Below the pieces are notes generated by a model that saw only the letters and a list, made by a program, of their open reading frames with translations, ran no database searches and was not told the DNA's origin. A stretch of 64,000 bases of DNA from Brachybacterium fresconis (GTDB taxonomy: Bacteria > Actinomycetota > Actinomycetes > Actinomycetales > Dermabacteraceae). Positions 43,077 through 51,243 of this stretch are shown here, piece by piece; position 1 is the first letter of the stretch; every line of letters starts with the position of its first letter. Position numbers and translations under genes: made by a program. The stretch is taken from NCBI RefSeq assembly GCF_017876515.1, contig NZ_JAGIOC010000001.1:3596001-3660000 (forward strand). Reading direction: 5' to 3'.

Positions 43077-44059
43077 ACCTCGCCGCGGAGCGCCGCGTGC
43101 TGTTCCTGGGCGGCAAGGGAGGGGTCGGCAAGACCACGGTCGCCTCCGCGCTCGCCCTGCACGCCGCCCGCGAGGGCCGTCGGGCCCTGGTGGTCTCCAC
43201 CGACCCCGCCCACAACCTCGGACACCTCTGGGACCAGAAGGTCGGGGACCGCCTCACCCGCCTCGGCGACGGGGCCGGCGGGCGGCTGTCCGGGATCGAG
43301 ATCGACCCCGACGCCAGCACCGACCAGCACCTGAAGGACGTCGCCCGGACCCTGCGCAAACTGATGCCCGAGAACTTAGCGGGCGAGGTCGACAAGCACA
43401 TGGAGCTCTCCCGTCGCTCCCCGGGCACTCACGAGGCCGCGGTGCTGGAGCGGATGACGGAGCTGGTCGAGACCGGCATGGACCGCTTCGACCTGGTCGT
43501 CTTCGACACCGCGCCTTCGGGGCACACCGCGCGGCTGATGGCGCTGCCCGAGCTGATGACCGCCTGGACCGACGGTCTGCTGGCCCGGCGCGAGAAGTCC
43601 CAGAAGCTCGGCGCGGCGATGCGCGGGCTCGACGGGGACCGCGGGAAGGCCGTGCTCGGCTCGAGTGCCCCGCGCGATCCGGTCGAGGAGCGCGACGAGG
43701 AGATCCGTTCGATCCTGCTGCGCCGCCGGGATCGCCTGGCGGGGCTGCGGGAGGTGCTCACCGACCGCGCGAGGACGTCGTTCGCCATCGTGCTGGCCGC
43801 CGAGCGGCTGCCGGTGCTGGAAACCATCGCCCTGCACGAGGAGCTCACCCGCACCGGCGTCGACGTCGGCGGCCTCGTGGTCAACAAGCGCTCCCCGGCC
43901 GATCGCGGGGACTTCCTCGCCCGCCGCCACGCCGTCGAGGAGGAGCACCTCGGAACCCTCCGCACGGCACTGCCCGAGGTGCCGCTGCAGCAGATCCCGT
44001 TGAAGGAGGAGGACGTCGTCGGGCCCGCGGCCCTGGAGCGGTTCGCGCGAAAGCTATGA
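43067..44059 (+). CDS. ArsA/Get3-family ATPase
   Basis: 330-residue P-loop ATPase of the ArsA/Get3 group. Deviant Walker A GGKGGVGKTT near residues 15-24, switch STDPAHNLGHLWD, VFDTAPSGHTARLM and GLVVNKRSP. It lacks the second ATPase half of arsenite pumps. Its gene overlaps the CC-tailed protein and belongs to the cstA operon, so it may insert or service that membrane transporter rather than handle arsenite (inference). Get3 homologues handle tail-anchored membrane proteins in eukaryotes. Confidence 0.9.
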   Translation: MLLNLAAERRVLFLGGKGGVGKTTVASALALHAAREGRRALVVSTDPAHNLGHLWDQKVGDRLTRLGDGAGGRLSGIEIDPDASTDQHLKDVARTLRKLMPENLAGEVDKHMELSRRSPGTHEAAVLERMTELVETGMDRFDLVVFDTAPSGHTARLMALPELMTAWTDGLLARREKSQKLGAAMRGLDGDRGKAVLGSSAPRDPVEERDEEIRSILLRRRDRLAGLREVLTDRARTSFAIVLAAERLPVLETIALHEELTRTGVDVGGLVVNKRSPADRGDFLARRHAVEEEHLGTLRTALPEVPLQQIPLKEEDVVGPAALERFARKL

Positions 44060-44110
44060 GTGCGCAGCAGTTGTGAGGATGGGACGGACCACGAGCGGCA
44101 CCGGGAGGCG

Positions 44111-45124
44111 ATGGCGACGCGACAGCACCATCAGGCGGAGACCACGAGGGGCCCGGAGCGGCATGCCGCCGGGCCGACCACGGACGAGCAGGTGGCCGAC
44201 TGGGTGCGCGCGCTCGGGGTTCCCGGCTTCATCGACCTGCACGTCCACTTCATGCCCGACAGCGTCCAGCAGAAGGTGTGGGACTACTTCGATGCCCTTC
44301 CCGAGCACGGCGAGCACGCCTGGCCGATCACCTATCGCGGCAGCGAGCAGGCACGTCTCGACCGCCTGCGGCACCTCGGCGTCACCGCGTTCACGACGCT
44401 GAACTACGCGCACCGGCCGGGCATGGCCGATTGGCTGAACGAGTACTCCGCCCGCATGGCGGCGGCCCATCCCGACGTGATCCCCTCGGGGACCTTCCAC
44501 GCCGAGCCTGACGCCGGGGCTGTCGTGGCGCGCGCCCTGGCGCATGGGGCCGAGGTCTTCAAGGTCCACCTCGCCGTCGGTGGCTTCGACCCCCTCGGCC
44601 CAGAGCTCACACCGGCCTGGGAACAGCTGGTCGAGACCCGCACCCCGACGGTCATCCATTGCGGCAGCGGGCCGCACGGCGGCGCGCACACCGGCCCCGC
44701 GCCGATCCGCGCCCTTCTCGCACGGCACCCCGACCTGGTGCTCGTCATCGCCCACGCCGGGCTTCCCGAGTACCAGCAGTTCGCGGACCTCGCCCTCGAG
44801 CATCCCGGCGTCCACCTCGACACCACTATGGTGGCCACCGACTACATGAACGCCCTGTTCCCGATGCCGCCCGACTACCCGCGCACCCTCGCACGCCTCG
44901 ACGGAAAGGTCGTGCTCGGCACCGATTTTCCGAGCATCCCGTACTCCTACGCGCATCAGCTGCAGGCGCTCGCCGGTCTCGGGCTCGGCGCGAACTGGCT
45001 CGCCGACGCCCTGTGGCACACACCGAACCGCCTGCTCCGCCGCAATGCGATGGAGGGGCCCGTTCCCGCCGAGGGGTCGACGGGCGGCACCGGCGAGGTG
45101 TCGACGCGCCGTCCAGCTCCGTGA
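44111..45124 (+). CDS. Amidohydrolase-family (TIM-barrel metal-dependent) hydrolase
   Basis: 337 residues of the amidohydrolase-2 type. Metal-site motifs: FIDLHVHFMPD at the first strand, VIHCGSGPHGG, VIAHAGLPEY and LGTDFPSIPYSY. These enzymes hydrolyse or decarboxylate small aromatic or lactone substrates; the substrate is not evident. The start at ATG 44111 has GGGAGG very close; in-frame GTG 44060 is an alternative. It lies just after the cstA operon but the 51-bp gap leaves co-transcription open. Confidence 0.87.
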   Translation: MATRQHHQAETTRGPERHAAGPTTDEQVADWVRALGVPGFIDLHVHFMPDSVQQKVWDYFDALPEHGEHAWPITYRGSEQARLDRLRHLGVTAFTTLNYAHRPGMADWLNEYSARMAAAHPDVIPSGTFHAEPDAGAVVARALAHGAEVFKVHLAVGGFDPLGPELTPAWEQLVETRTPTVIHCGSGPHGGAHTGPAPIRALLARHPDLVLVIAHAGLPEYQQFADLALEHPGVHLDTTMVATDYMNALFPMPPDYPRTLARLDGKVVLGTDFPSIPYSYAHQLQALAGLGLGANWLADALWHTPNRLLRRNAMEGPVPAEGSTGGTGEVSTRRPAP

Positions 45125-45226
45125 CCTGATGTCCCTCCTGCCATTCGGTCGGCGCCCTGGACGCCACGCGCGGCGGGACGGATACTCGGAGCCCACCGAC
45201 TCCGACGAGCTCACGGGAGAGTGACC

Positions 45227-46258
45227 ATGGAACATCGTCTGCTGGGACACAGCGGGACCTCCGTCTCGGTGCAGACGCTGGGCACGATGACCTTCGGCGC
45301 CGAAGCCGACGAGTCCGCGTCGCACGAGATCATCACCGCCTACGTCGAGGGCGGCGGGAACATGCTGGACACGGCCGACGTGTACAGCCGCGGCGTCTCC
45401 GAGGAGATCATCGGCCGCTGGCTCGCCGCGCACCCCACCGAGGCCGATCAGGTCGTGATCGCCACCAAGGGCCGGGCCGCGATGGGCGAGGGACCCAACG
45501 ACGTCGGCCTCTCGAGGCGCCACCTGCGCCGAGCCCTCGACGCCTCCCTGCGACGTCTCGGGGTGGAGCACATCGACCTCTACCAGATGCACGCCTTCGA
45601 CGCGCTGACCCCGCTCGAGGAGACGCTGGGCTTCCTCGCCGAGGCGATCGCGAGCGGGAAGATCTCCTACTACGGCTTCTCGAACTACCTGGGCTGGCAG
45701 CTCACCAAGGCGGTGCACCTGGCGCGCTCGCACGGGTGGCCGACGCCGGTGACCCTGCAGCCGCAGTACAACCTGCTGGTGCGCGACATCGAGCACGAGA
45801 TCGTGCCGGCCAGCCTCGACGCCGGCATGGGCCTGCTGCCCTGGTCGCCGCTGGCCGGCGGCTGGCTGAGCGGGAAATACGAGCGGGACGTGACGCCGAC
45901 GGGCGCGACCCGGCTGGGCGAGAACCCCCAGCGCGGCATGGAGGCCTGGGAGAAGCGCAACGCGGACGAGCGCACCTGGGACACCCTGGACGTCGTCCGG
46001 GCGGTCGCCGACGCGCACCGTGCCTCGCCCTCGCAAGTGGCCCTGGCCTGGGCGACCGCGCAGCCCGCCGTGACCTCGGTGATCATCGGGGCCCGCACCG
46101 TCGAGCAGCTGCACGACAACATGGGCGCCTCCGGGATCGAGCTGAGCGACGAGGAGCTCACGCGCCTCGGCGAGGTCAGCGCACCGACCATGGACGACTA
46201 CCCGTACGGAGCTGCCGGGATCCGGCAGCGTCACCGCGCTGTGGTGCAGGGGACGTAG
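45227..46258 (+). CDS. Aldo/keto reductase (voltage-gated-channel-beta-like group)
   Basis: 343 residues. AKR tetrad: Asp and Tyr in MLDTADVYSRGVSEEI, Lys in VIATKGR and His in YQMHAFD; the NADPH-binding end has VIIGARTVEQLHDNM. Reduces aldehydes or ketones with NADPH. ATG 45227 follows GGGAGA; GTG 45221 is an in-frame alternative. Monocistronic, convergent with the WYL regulator. Confidence 0.92.
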   Translation: MEHRLLGHSGTSVSVQTLGTMTFGAEADESASHEIITAYVEGGGNMLDTADVYSRGVSEEIIGRWLAAHPTEADQVVIATKGRAAMGEGPNDVGLSRRHLRRALDASLRRLGVEHIDLYQMHAFDALTPLEETLGFLAEAIASGKISYYGFSNYLGWQLTKAVHLARSHGWPTPVTLQPQYNLLVRDIEHEIVPASLDAGMGLLPWSPLAGGWLSGKYERDVTPTGATRLGENPQRGMEAWEKRNADERTWDTLDVVRAVADAHRASPSQVALAWATAQPAVTSVIIGARTVEQLHDNMGASGIELSDEELTRLGEVSAPTMDDYPYGAAGIRQRHRAVVQGT

Positions 46259-46372
46259 ACGCTGCGGCGGAGCAGGCCCCGGGACGAACTGGCGGCGAGG
46301 AGGGCATGAAAGGTCGAACAGTTCGTGGTGGAGGCGCTCGACCCCCGGGGCCGAGCGCACCGGCACCCGCGC

Positions 46373-47074
46373 TCATCGATCCACGCCCCGGAAGTCCCAC
46401 CGGGAGAGGTCCTCGCCCAGCGGATCGGGGTGGCGCTGCGGCGGCACCTCCTGCGTGCTGGTGATCTCGAGGATCCGATCGGTGCGGAAACCCCGCACGC
46501 CGCCTCGCAGGCGGCACCAGCCCACCAGGATCCAGCCGCCGCGCACGGTGATCAGCCCCAGCGGCTCGACGGCCCGCCGGGTCCGCTCGCCGGTCTCGGG
46601 ACGCGTGTACTCGAGCACCACCACCCGGGGATCCTCCAGCACCGATCGCACCACCTCGGCGATGCGCGGATCCGTCGGGCCCTCCGGCGCCATCGCCGCG
46701 ACCCGGGCCGCCAGCGCGCGGGATCGCTGGCGACGCTCGGGCGGCATCGACCCGAGCACCTTGTCCATCGCCCGGGTCGCGTCCTCGGCGAAGGGTGATC
46801 CCATCATGACGCTGAGCCCGGCCGCGACCGCGGTCGTCTCGGCCGGGGTGAAGGCCAGCGGCGGCAGCGAGTAGTCCCGACGGATCGCGTATCCGCCGGT
46901 GCGTCCGGGAACGGCGTACAGCGGCACGCCGGCCTCCTGCAGAGCGCGCACATCCCGCTCGATCGTGCGCGTGCTGACGTCGAACCGGGCGGCCAGCCGC
47001 GGCACGGAGACCGGGCGCTCGGCATTCGCGCGCAGCACGTCGAGCAGAGCGTGGTGCCGTTCGCTGCGTCGCAT
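46373..47074 (-). CDS. WYL-domain transcriptional regulator (YafY/DeoR-type HTH)
   Basis: 233 residues: winged helix (RRSERHHALLDVLRANAERP, then FDVSTRTIERDVRALQEAGV) followed by a WYL-type ligand domain (ITVRGGWILVGWCRLRGGVRGFRTDRI). The Trp-Tyr-Leu core is altered to W-I-L. Starts at ATG 47074, 123 bp from the divergent VOC gene, which is the usual target pairing for such regulators. Confidence 0.9.
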   Translation of the reverse strand: MRRSERHHALLDVLRANAERPVSVPRLAARFDVSTRTIERDVRALQEAGVPLYAVPGRTGGYAIRRDYSLPPLAFTPAETTAVAAGLSVMMGSPFAEDATRAMDKVLGSMPPERRQRSRALAARVAAMAPEGPTDPRIAEVVRSVLEDPRVVVLEYTRPETGERTRRAVEPLGLITVRGGWILVGWCRLRGGVRGFRTDRILEITSTQEVPPQRHPDPLGEDLSRWDFRGVDR

Positions 47075-47197
47075 CGACCCAGCGTAGGGAGCCGGTGCCC
47101 GCGGTGGAAGATCCTCCTGCGAAAACCCCGACACACGGCTGTCGCCGGTGCGGCGGATCCTGAGGCCTCATCACCCCGCATAGCGAAAGAATGTTCC

Positions 47198-47566
47198 ATG
47201 ACCAGTCCGAACATGTTCATCACGTACGTCAGTGACGTCGCCCGCACGGTCGGTTTCTACCGACAGCTCTTCGGGATCACCCCGGAGTTCTTCCCGAGCC
47301 CCGGATTCGCGACCTTCGCCCTCGGGGGAGGGGTCGACCTCGCTCTGTGGTCCGCCCATGACGTCGCGCTCGCCGACGACGTCGTGCGCACCAGCGAGGT
47401 CTGCCTGTGCCTGCCCGGCGGCGCCGAGGCGATCGAGGCGCAGCTGAACACCTGGGCCGACCTCGGCGTCACCGTCCTCGAGCCGCCGCACGACGCGGTC
47501 TTCGGCCGCACCGCCGTCGTCGCCGACCCCGACGGGAACCGCATCCGGATCGCACCCGTCGACTGA
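47198..47566 (+). CDS. VOC-family protein (glyoxalase-like)
   Basis: 122 residues with the paired beta-alpha-beta fold of the VOC superfamily: MFITYVSDVARTVGFYRQLFG and VVADPDGNRIRIAPVD, including the late metal-ligand position. Divergent from the WYL regulator that probably controls it. The ATG at 47198 matches the family N-terminus; the ribosome site (GAAAGA) is weak. Confidence 0.88.
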   Translation: MTSPNMFITYVSDVARTVGFYRQLFGITPEFFPSPGFATFALGGGVDLALWSAHDVALADDVVRTSEVCLCLPGGAEAIEAQLNTWADLGVTVLEPPHDAVFGRTAVVADPDGNRIRIAPVD

Positions 47567-47578
47567 TGATCACCCGTC

Positions 47579-47613
47579 GTCCGCCCCGCCGTGTCCGCGG
47601 CGGCGGGGCGGAC
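47579..47613. terminator. Bidirectional terminator hairpin
   Basis: Perfect 13-bp stem GTCCGCCCCGCCG (47579-47591) with CGGCGGGGCGGAC (47601-47613), 9-nt loop. It lies 13 bp after the VOC stop and 22 bp before the stop of the convergent membrane-protein gene. Confidence 0.8.
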
Positions 47614-47634
47614 CGGGGACCGGACTGCTGTCAC

Positions 47635-48159
47635 TCACACTGCAGCACCTCGCCGGGCCGCACGATGGGCGGCGAAGAACCGTCGGACGCTCGGCGGCGC
47701 CCACAGCAGCGCCACCATGAGCACGTGCAGGATGTCGGTCGGGATCACGACGGCCAGGTACATCCCGCCCATCGTCGCGGAGTACAGGCTGCCGGCGGTG
47801 GCGACCACCAGGTACACGGTCAGCGTGATCCGCGCCCAGTGGCGGCCGCGGAGGATCTTCGGGGTCAGCCACAGCAGCAGGATGACGTCCACCAGATGCA
47901 GCACGATCGCGTAGGCGAGGACGAAGACGACGACCCATCCCATCCACTCCTCGCTCAGCGTGCCGGGCGTCTCGCGCTCGATCGCCGCGACCAGCTCGGT
48001 GCGCTTGACGAGCATGAGCACGGGAAGGCCGACGAGCAGCACGATGCTGGCACCGATGCCGACCACCAGCCAGCGCAGCGCGGCGGGAGCCCGTGGGGGA
48101 GGGTCGTGCCGGTCGGAGCCGGAGTGGGCGGTGGTCGGGGTGAGATCAGGTGATGACAT
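47635..48159 (-). CDS. Hypothetical four-helix membrane protein
   Basis: 174 residues with about four membrane helices (AALRWLVVGIGASIVLLVG; WMGWVVVFVLAYAIVLHLVD; ARITLTVYLVVATAG; LAVVIPTDILHVLMVALLW). No family recognised. ATG 48159 follows GAGGAG; the ribosome site directly abuts a run of seven CGGTG pentamers (CACCG on this strand), so repeat number may tune its expression. Last gene before a bidirectional terminator. Confidence 0.75.
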   Translation of the reverse strand: MSSPDLTPTTAHSGSDRHDPPPRAPAALRWLVVGIGASIVLLVGLPVLMLVKRTELVAAIERETPGTLSEEWMGWVVVFVLAYAIVLHLVDVILLLWLTPKILRGRHWARITLTVYLVVATAGSLYSATMGGMYLAVVIPTDILHVLMVALLWAPPSVRRFFAAHRAARRGAAV

Positions 48160-48170
48160 GGTGTGCTCCT

Positions 48171-48205
48171 CGGTGCGGTGCGGTGCGGTGCGGTGCGGTG
48201 CGGTG
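48171..48205 (+). repeat. Pentanucleotide run CGGTG x7
   Basis: Seven exact CGGTG units in the 5' untranslated region of the minus-strand membrane-protein gene, ending 11 bp from its start codon and next to its ribosome site. Gain or loss of units by slippage would move promoter and ribosome site relative to each other. Confidence 0.95.
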
Positions 48206-48245
48206 ATCCGGGTGAAGGTCTTCGGGGCTCAGTCGGCTCGTAGGC

Positions 48246-50246
48246 TCAGACGGTGAGGGTCAGCGGCACCCCGATCAGGCGGTAGAACACGGCGACCGCC
48301 ACGAATGCGCAGGCCGAGGCGGTCACGACGCCGTAGAGCACCCGTCCCCGCGGGCTCCACCATCCACGCACCCACGCCAGGATCGCGAGGACGAGCATCG
48401 CCGGCGCCACCAGGGCCAGGACCGACATCGTGTTCAGGGCGATCGACAGCGCCGGGCTCCCTGTCAGGGGGATCTGCGCGAGCAGGTTCGCGTCGGCCGT
48501 GACGATCACGAACCCGACCGCGAAGACCACCGTGCACAGCCCGGCGATCCAGGCCAGCACCTGCGCGATCCGCGCTCCGACGGGCGGCGTCCCGGCGGGC
48601 GAGGTGACGCGGCCTCCGCGTCTCCCGACGACCAGTCGCACGGGCAGGACGACGAATGCCGCCAGCAGCACGGCGGCGGACACGGCGAGCACCGCCAGGT
48701 GCAGCGCCGGGGACTGATACCAGGGGAGGGGCTCGAAGGAGCTCGACGGCATCTGGGTGGTCACCAGGTCTCCGGAGCCGGTGACTCCCAGCTCGGCCCC
48801 GCCGCCCTCGAGGACGAAGCGGTCCGGCGCGGTCGCCACCCAGGTCTGCGCGGTCACGTCGGGGTCGTGGGAGAGGCCGACGGTGGTGATGCGCCCCGGT
48901 CCGACGGCCTCCACCGTCACCGGCGCGGTCAGCGAGGAGACCTTGGTGAAGTTTGCGTGCGACGTGCGCGCCGAGCGATACGTGCCGGCGACGGCCTCGC
49001 TCGCCTCCTGCCCCGATGTCGCTGCGGCGGCGTCGCCGGGAGGGGTCGAGTCGCCGGGCGAGGCCCCGTCGCCGACCTCGAAGGCCTCCGCGACCACGGC
49101 GCGGACCAGCTCCTCGCCGCCCCAGAAGGCGGCCTGATCCGTCCCGTCCCCGGTGTAGGCGACGTGGATGCCGAGACCGTGCTGAGGCAGCAGCGCCATG
49201 TTGTGGTGGGTGCCCGGCTGATCGCCGTCCTTGGTCACCACCTGCTGGCCGTGCATCGAGCGCTGCTCCCAGGCGTATCCCATGCCCGGCAGATCCGGGT
49301 GGGCGGAGAACTGCTCCTGCTGCATCACGGAGGGGACGTCGGCTCCGAGCGGAGAGTCCGCCTCCAGCTGGGCGATCATGAAGCGGCCCATGTCCGCTCC
49401 GGTGGTGAGCACATCGGGACCGGCCGGAGTGGCCGGGCTGAGCTGGGCGCCGGCCCGGGTCTGCCCGTCCTCGGTCGGGCGGTACCCGGGTGCGACCGTC
49501 GTCACCTCGTCGGTGGGGTGCGGCTGGCCGACGGAGGTGTGGGTCATGCCGGCGGGTTCGAGCACGTGCTCGGCGACGTACTCGGAGAAGTCCTGTCCCG
49601 AGGCGATCTGGACCAGGCGCCCGGCCAGCACGTAGTCGAAGTTGTTGTAGGCGACCAGCTCGCCGGGCGGACGCACCCGGGAGGGCAGCTCGTGCGCCGT
49701 GAACTCCGCCAGGCTCGGCAGCTCCTGTCGGTCCCACTGCGACCAGCCGTACACGTCGTCGTCGAAGCCGGCGGAGTAGGTCAGCAGATGGTGCAGGGTC
49801 ACGGGGTGCCCGGGGTAGGTCTCGGGGATCTCGAGGTCGGTGAGGTATTGGTTCACGTCCGCGTGGAGGTCCAGCTCGCCCTGCTCGACGAGCTGCAGGA
49901 CCGCGGTCGCCGTGAAGAGCTTCGCGATCGACCCGGTGTAGACGCCCGTGCGATCGGGGTCCATGGCCGTGTGCGCGTGGGGATCGGCCTCGCCGTAGCC
50001 CGAGGAGAACACGGTCTCGCCCGCGGCCACCACGGTCACCACGGCGCCGGGGATCTGCCCCTCGGCCAGCTGCGCGGGGACCAGCTCGTCGAGCAGCGGG
50101 CCCACGCCCTCCAGCTCGGGCCCGCGCCGACCGGGATCGGCGGCGGCGACCCCTGGGGCGCACAGCATCGCCACCGCGGCAAGGGCGAGGAGGAGGACGA
50201 GGGGGCGACGACGAGGGATATCTTGGTGGTACGACTGTGTTCTCAC
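48246..50246 (-). CDS. Serine hydrolase (beta-lactamase/penicillin-binding fold) with C-terminal membrane domain
   Basis: About 666 residues. Signal peptide (RRPLVLLLALAAVAMLCAPGV), then a class C beta-lactamase/DD-peptidase domain with SxxK as S-I-A-K in TGSIAKLFTATAVLQL and YxN as YNNFDYVLAG. The last ~150 residues hold about four membrane helices (LAVLAVSAAVLLAAFVVLP and later), an EstB/CubicO-like protein tethered to the membrane. GTG 50246 gives the signal peptide a compact start; a start at 50282 is possible. TetR gene lies upstream on the same strand. Confidence 0.88.
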   Translation of the reverse strand: MRTQSYHQDIPRRRPLVLLLALAAVAMLCAPGVAAADPGRRGPELEGVGPLLDELVPAQLAEGQIPGAVVTVVAAGETVFSSGYGEADPHAHTAMDPDRTGVYTGSIAKLFTATAVLQLVEQGELDLHADVNQYLTDLEIPETYPGHPVTLHHLLTYSAGFDDDVYGWSQWDRQELPSLAEFTAHELPSRVRPPGELVAYNNFDYVLAGRLVQIASGQDFSEYVAEHVLEPAGMTHTSVGQPHPTDEVTTVAPGYRPTEDGQTRAGAQLSPATPAGPDVLTTGADMGRFMIAQLEADSPLGADVPSVMQQEQFSAHPDLPGMGYAWEQRSMHGQQVVTKDGDQPGTHHNMALLPQHGLGIHVAYTGDGTDQAAFWGGEELVRAVVAEAFEVGDGASPGDSTPPGDAAAATSGQEASEAVAGTYRSARTSHANFTKVSSLTAPVTVEAVGPGRITTVGLSHDPDVTAQTWVATAPDRFVLEGGGAELGVTGSGDLVTTQMPSSSFEPLPWYQSPALHLAVLAVSAAVLLAAFVVLPVRLVVGRRGGRVTSPAGTPPVGARIAQVLAWIAGLCTVVFAVGFVIVTADANLLAQIPLTGSPALSIALNTMSVLALVAPAMLVLAILAWVRGWWSPRGRVLYGVVTASACAFVAVAVFYRLIGVPLTLTV

Positions 50247-50305
50247 GGTCGTGAACGTACCAACGCCCCAGGGCGGGGGCAAGGAATATCCTCCGGACGG
50301 AGGAG

Positions 50306-50893
50306 TCAGGCCGCCAGAGAGTCCAGATGGGCGCGCAGCAGGCGCCGGGCCCCGTCCGGATCGCCGTCGCCCCCCTCGAACACCAGGTGCATCGCGAGCC
50401 CGTCGAGCAGGGCGTGCAGGCGCCGCGCCTCGAGCTCGAGATCGGCCCCGGGGGCGAGATCCGAGCCGTTGTCCAAGGCGCCGATGAGGTTCCGGCAGCT
50501 CCTCCGCAACGCCGCCTGGGCCTCCTCCCGCAGTGGGATGAGCTCTGGGTTCGCCCTGGCCGCCATGAACAGGCTGAGGTAGACCTCCATCTCGGCGCAG
50601 CGTTCCGGGTCCAGCGGCAGGAACTGGGCGGCGACCGCCTCGACGCCTCGACGGTCGGCCACGGGGAGCATGGGCTCGACGCGACGGCCGACGCGGTCCA
50701 GCACCAGCTGCAGCGAGAACGCCAGCAGCTCGTCCTGGCTGGAGAACACGTGGCGCAGCGAGCTCACGGTGAGCCCCGCCTCCGTGGCGACGCTGCGCAC
50801 CGAGACCCGCCCGACGCCGTCCCGGAGCAGGACCCGCCAGGCGGCCTCGGCGAGCTCCTCGCGGCGGCGGGCATGGTCGATCAGCTTCGGCAT
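50306..50893 (-). CDS. TetR-family regulator
   Basis: 195 residues. N-terminal HTH: DHARRREELAEAAWRVLLRD, then VSVRSVATEAGLTVSSLRHVFSSQDELL; the rest is an alpha-helical ligand domain (TetR_C). ATG 50893 has a -10-like TACGGT (minus strand, 50905-50900) six bases upstream and no ribosome site, suggesting a leaderless transcript. The palindrome CACGGCCGTG at 50910-50919 may be its own operator. The serine hydrolase gene starts 59 bp downstream, same strand. Confidence 0.9.
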   Translation of the reverse strand: MPKLIDHARRREELAEAAWRVLLRDGVGRVSVRSVATEAGLTVSSLRHVFSSQDELLAFSLQLVLDRVGRRVEPMLPVADRRGVEAVAAQFLPLDPERCAEMEVYLSLFMAARANPELIPLREEAQAALRRSCRNLIGALDNGSDLAPGADLELEARRLHALLDGLAMHLVFEGGDGDPDGARRLLRAHLDSLAA

Positions 50894-50909
50894 GGGATCA
50901 CCGTAGCGA

Positions 50910-50919
50910 CACGGCCGTG
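50910..50919. promoter_or_regulatory. Candidate TetR operator
   Basis: Perfect 10-bp palindrome CACGGCCGTG located just upstream of the leaderless -10 of the TetR gene (50900-50905). Placement between the -35 and -10 regions fits autorepression. Confidence 0.45.
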
Positions 50920-50933
50920 CCACCACAATTTCG

Positions 50934-50983
50934 CGGTGCGGTGCGGTGCGGTGCGGTGCGGTGCGGTGCGGTGCGGTGCGGTG
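50934..50983 (+). repeat. Pentanucleotide run CGGTG x10
   Basis: Ten exact CGGTG units, the same unit as at 48171-48205. They end 40 bp upstream of the TetR start codon and sit just beyond its -35 region. Together with the 22-bp repeats they fill most of the 350-bp gap 50894-51243. Confidence 0.95.
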
Positions 50984-51095
50984 CGGCGGGGTGGGGTGCG
51001 GCGTGTGCACTGTGCGCAGCGCCGACGATCGGGTGCGCGGCGCGCTGCGTCACCGTTGCACAGATGGCGTTTCGGAGCCCCGAGAGCGCCGCGAA

Positions 51096-51161
51096 CGCAA
51101 CGGTGGGCACCTTTGGGCGCAATGGTGGGCACCCTCGGACGCAACGGTGGGCACCCCCGGT
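51096..51161 (+). repeat. 22-bp tandem repeat x3
   Basis: Three copies of a 22-bp unit starting CGCAACGGTGGGCACC at 51096, 51118 and 51140 with few changes. An inverted CACCGTTGC at 51051-51059 can pair with the first copy. Lies 80 bp after the exporter gene stop (minus strand). Confidence 0.85.
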
Positions 51162-51243
51162 GCGGTTCCGCGTGCCCCTCGTCGTACTCCCTGCCCGCGC
51201 CGCCTGCGCCACTGGTCCGCCGGTCTGCCGCCGGCGCCGCTGC

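Noticed and set aside
43067-44059. ArsA-like gene taken as arsenite resistance
   Set aside because: Single ATPase half, no arsB/arsR nearby, and coupled to cstA/cory-CC-star instead.
50894-51010. In-frame N-terminal extension of the TetR gene encoding repeated HRTAP
   Set aside because: Produced by the CGGTG pentamers in frame; the TetR fold starts at 50893 with a leaderless-type promoter.
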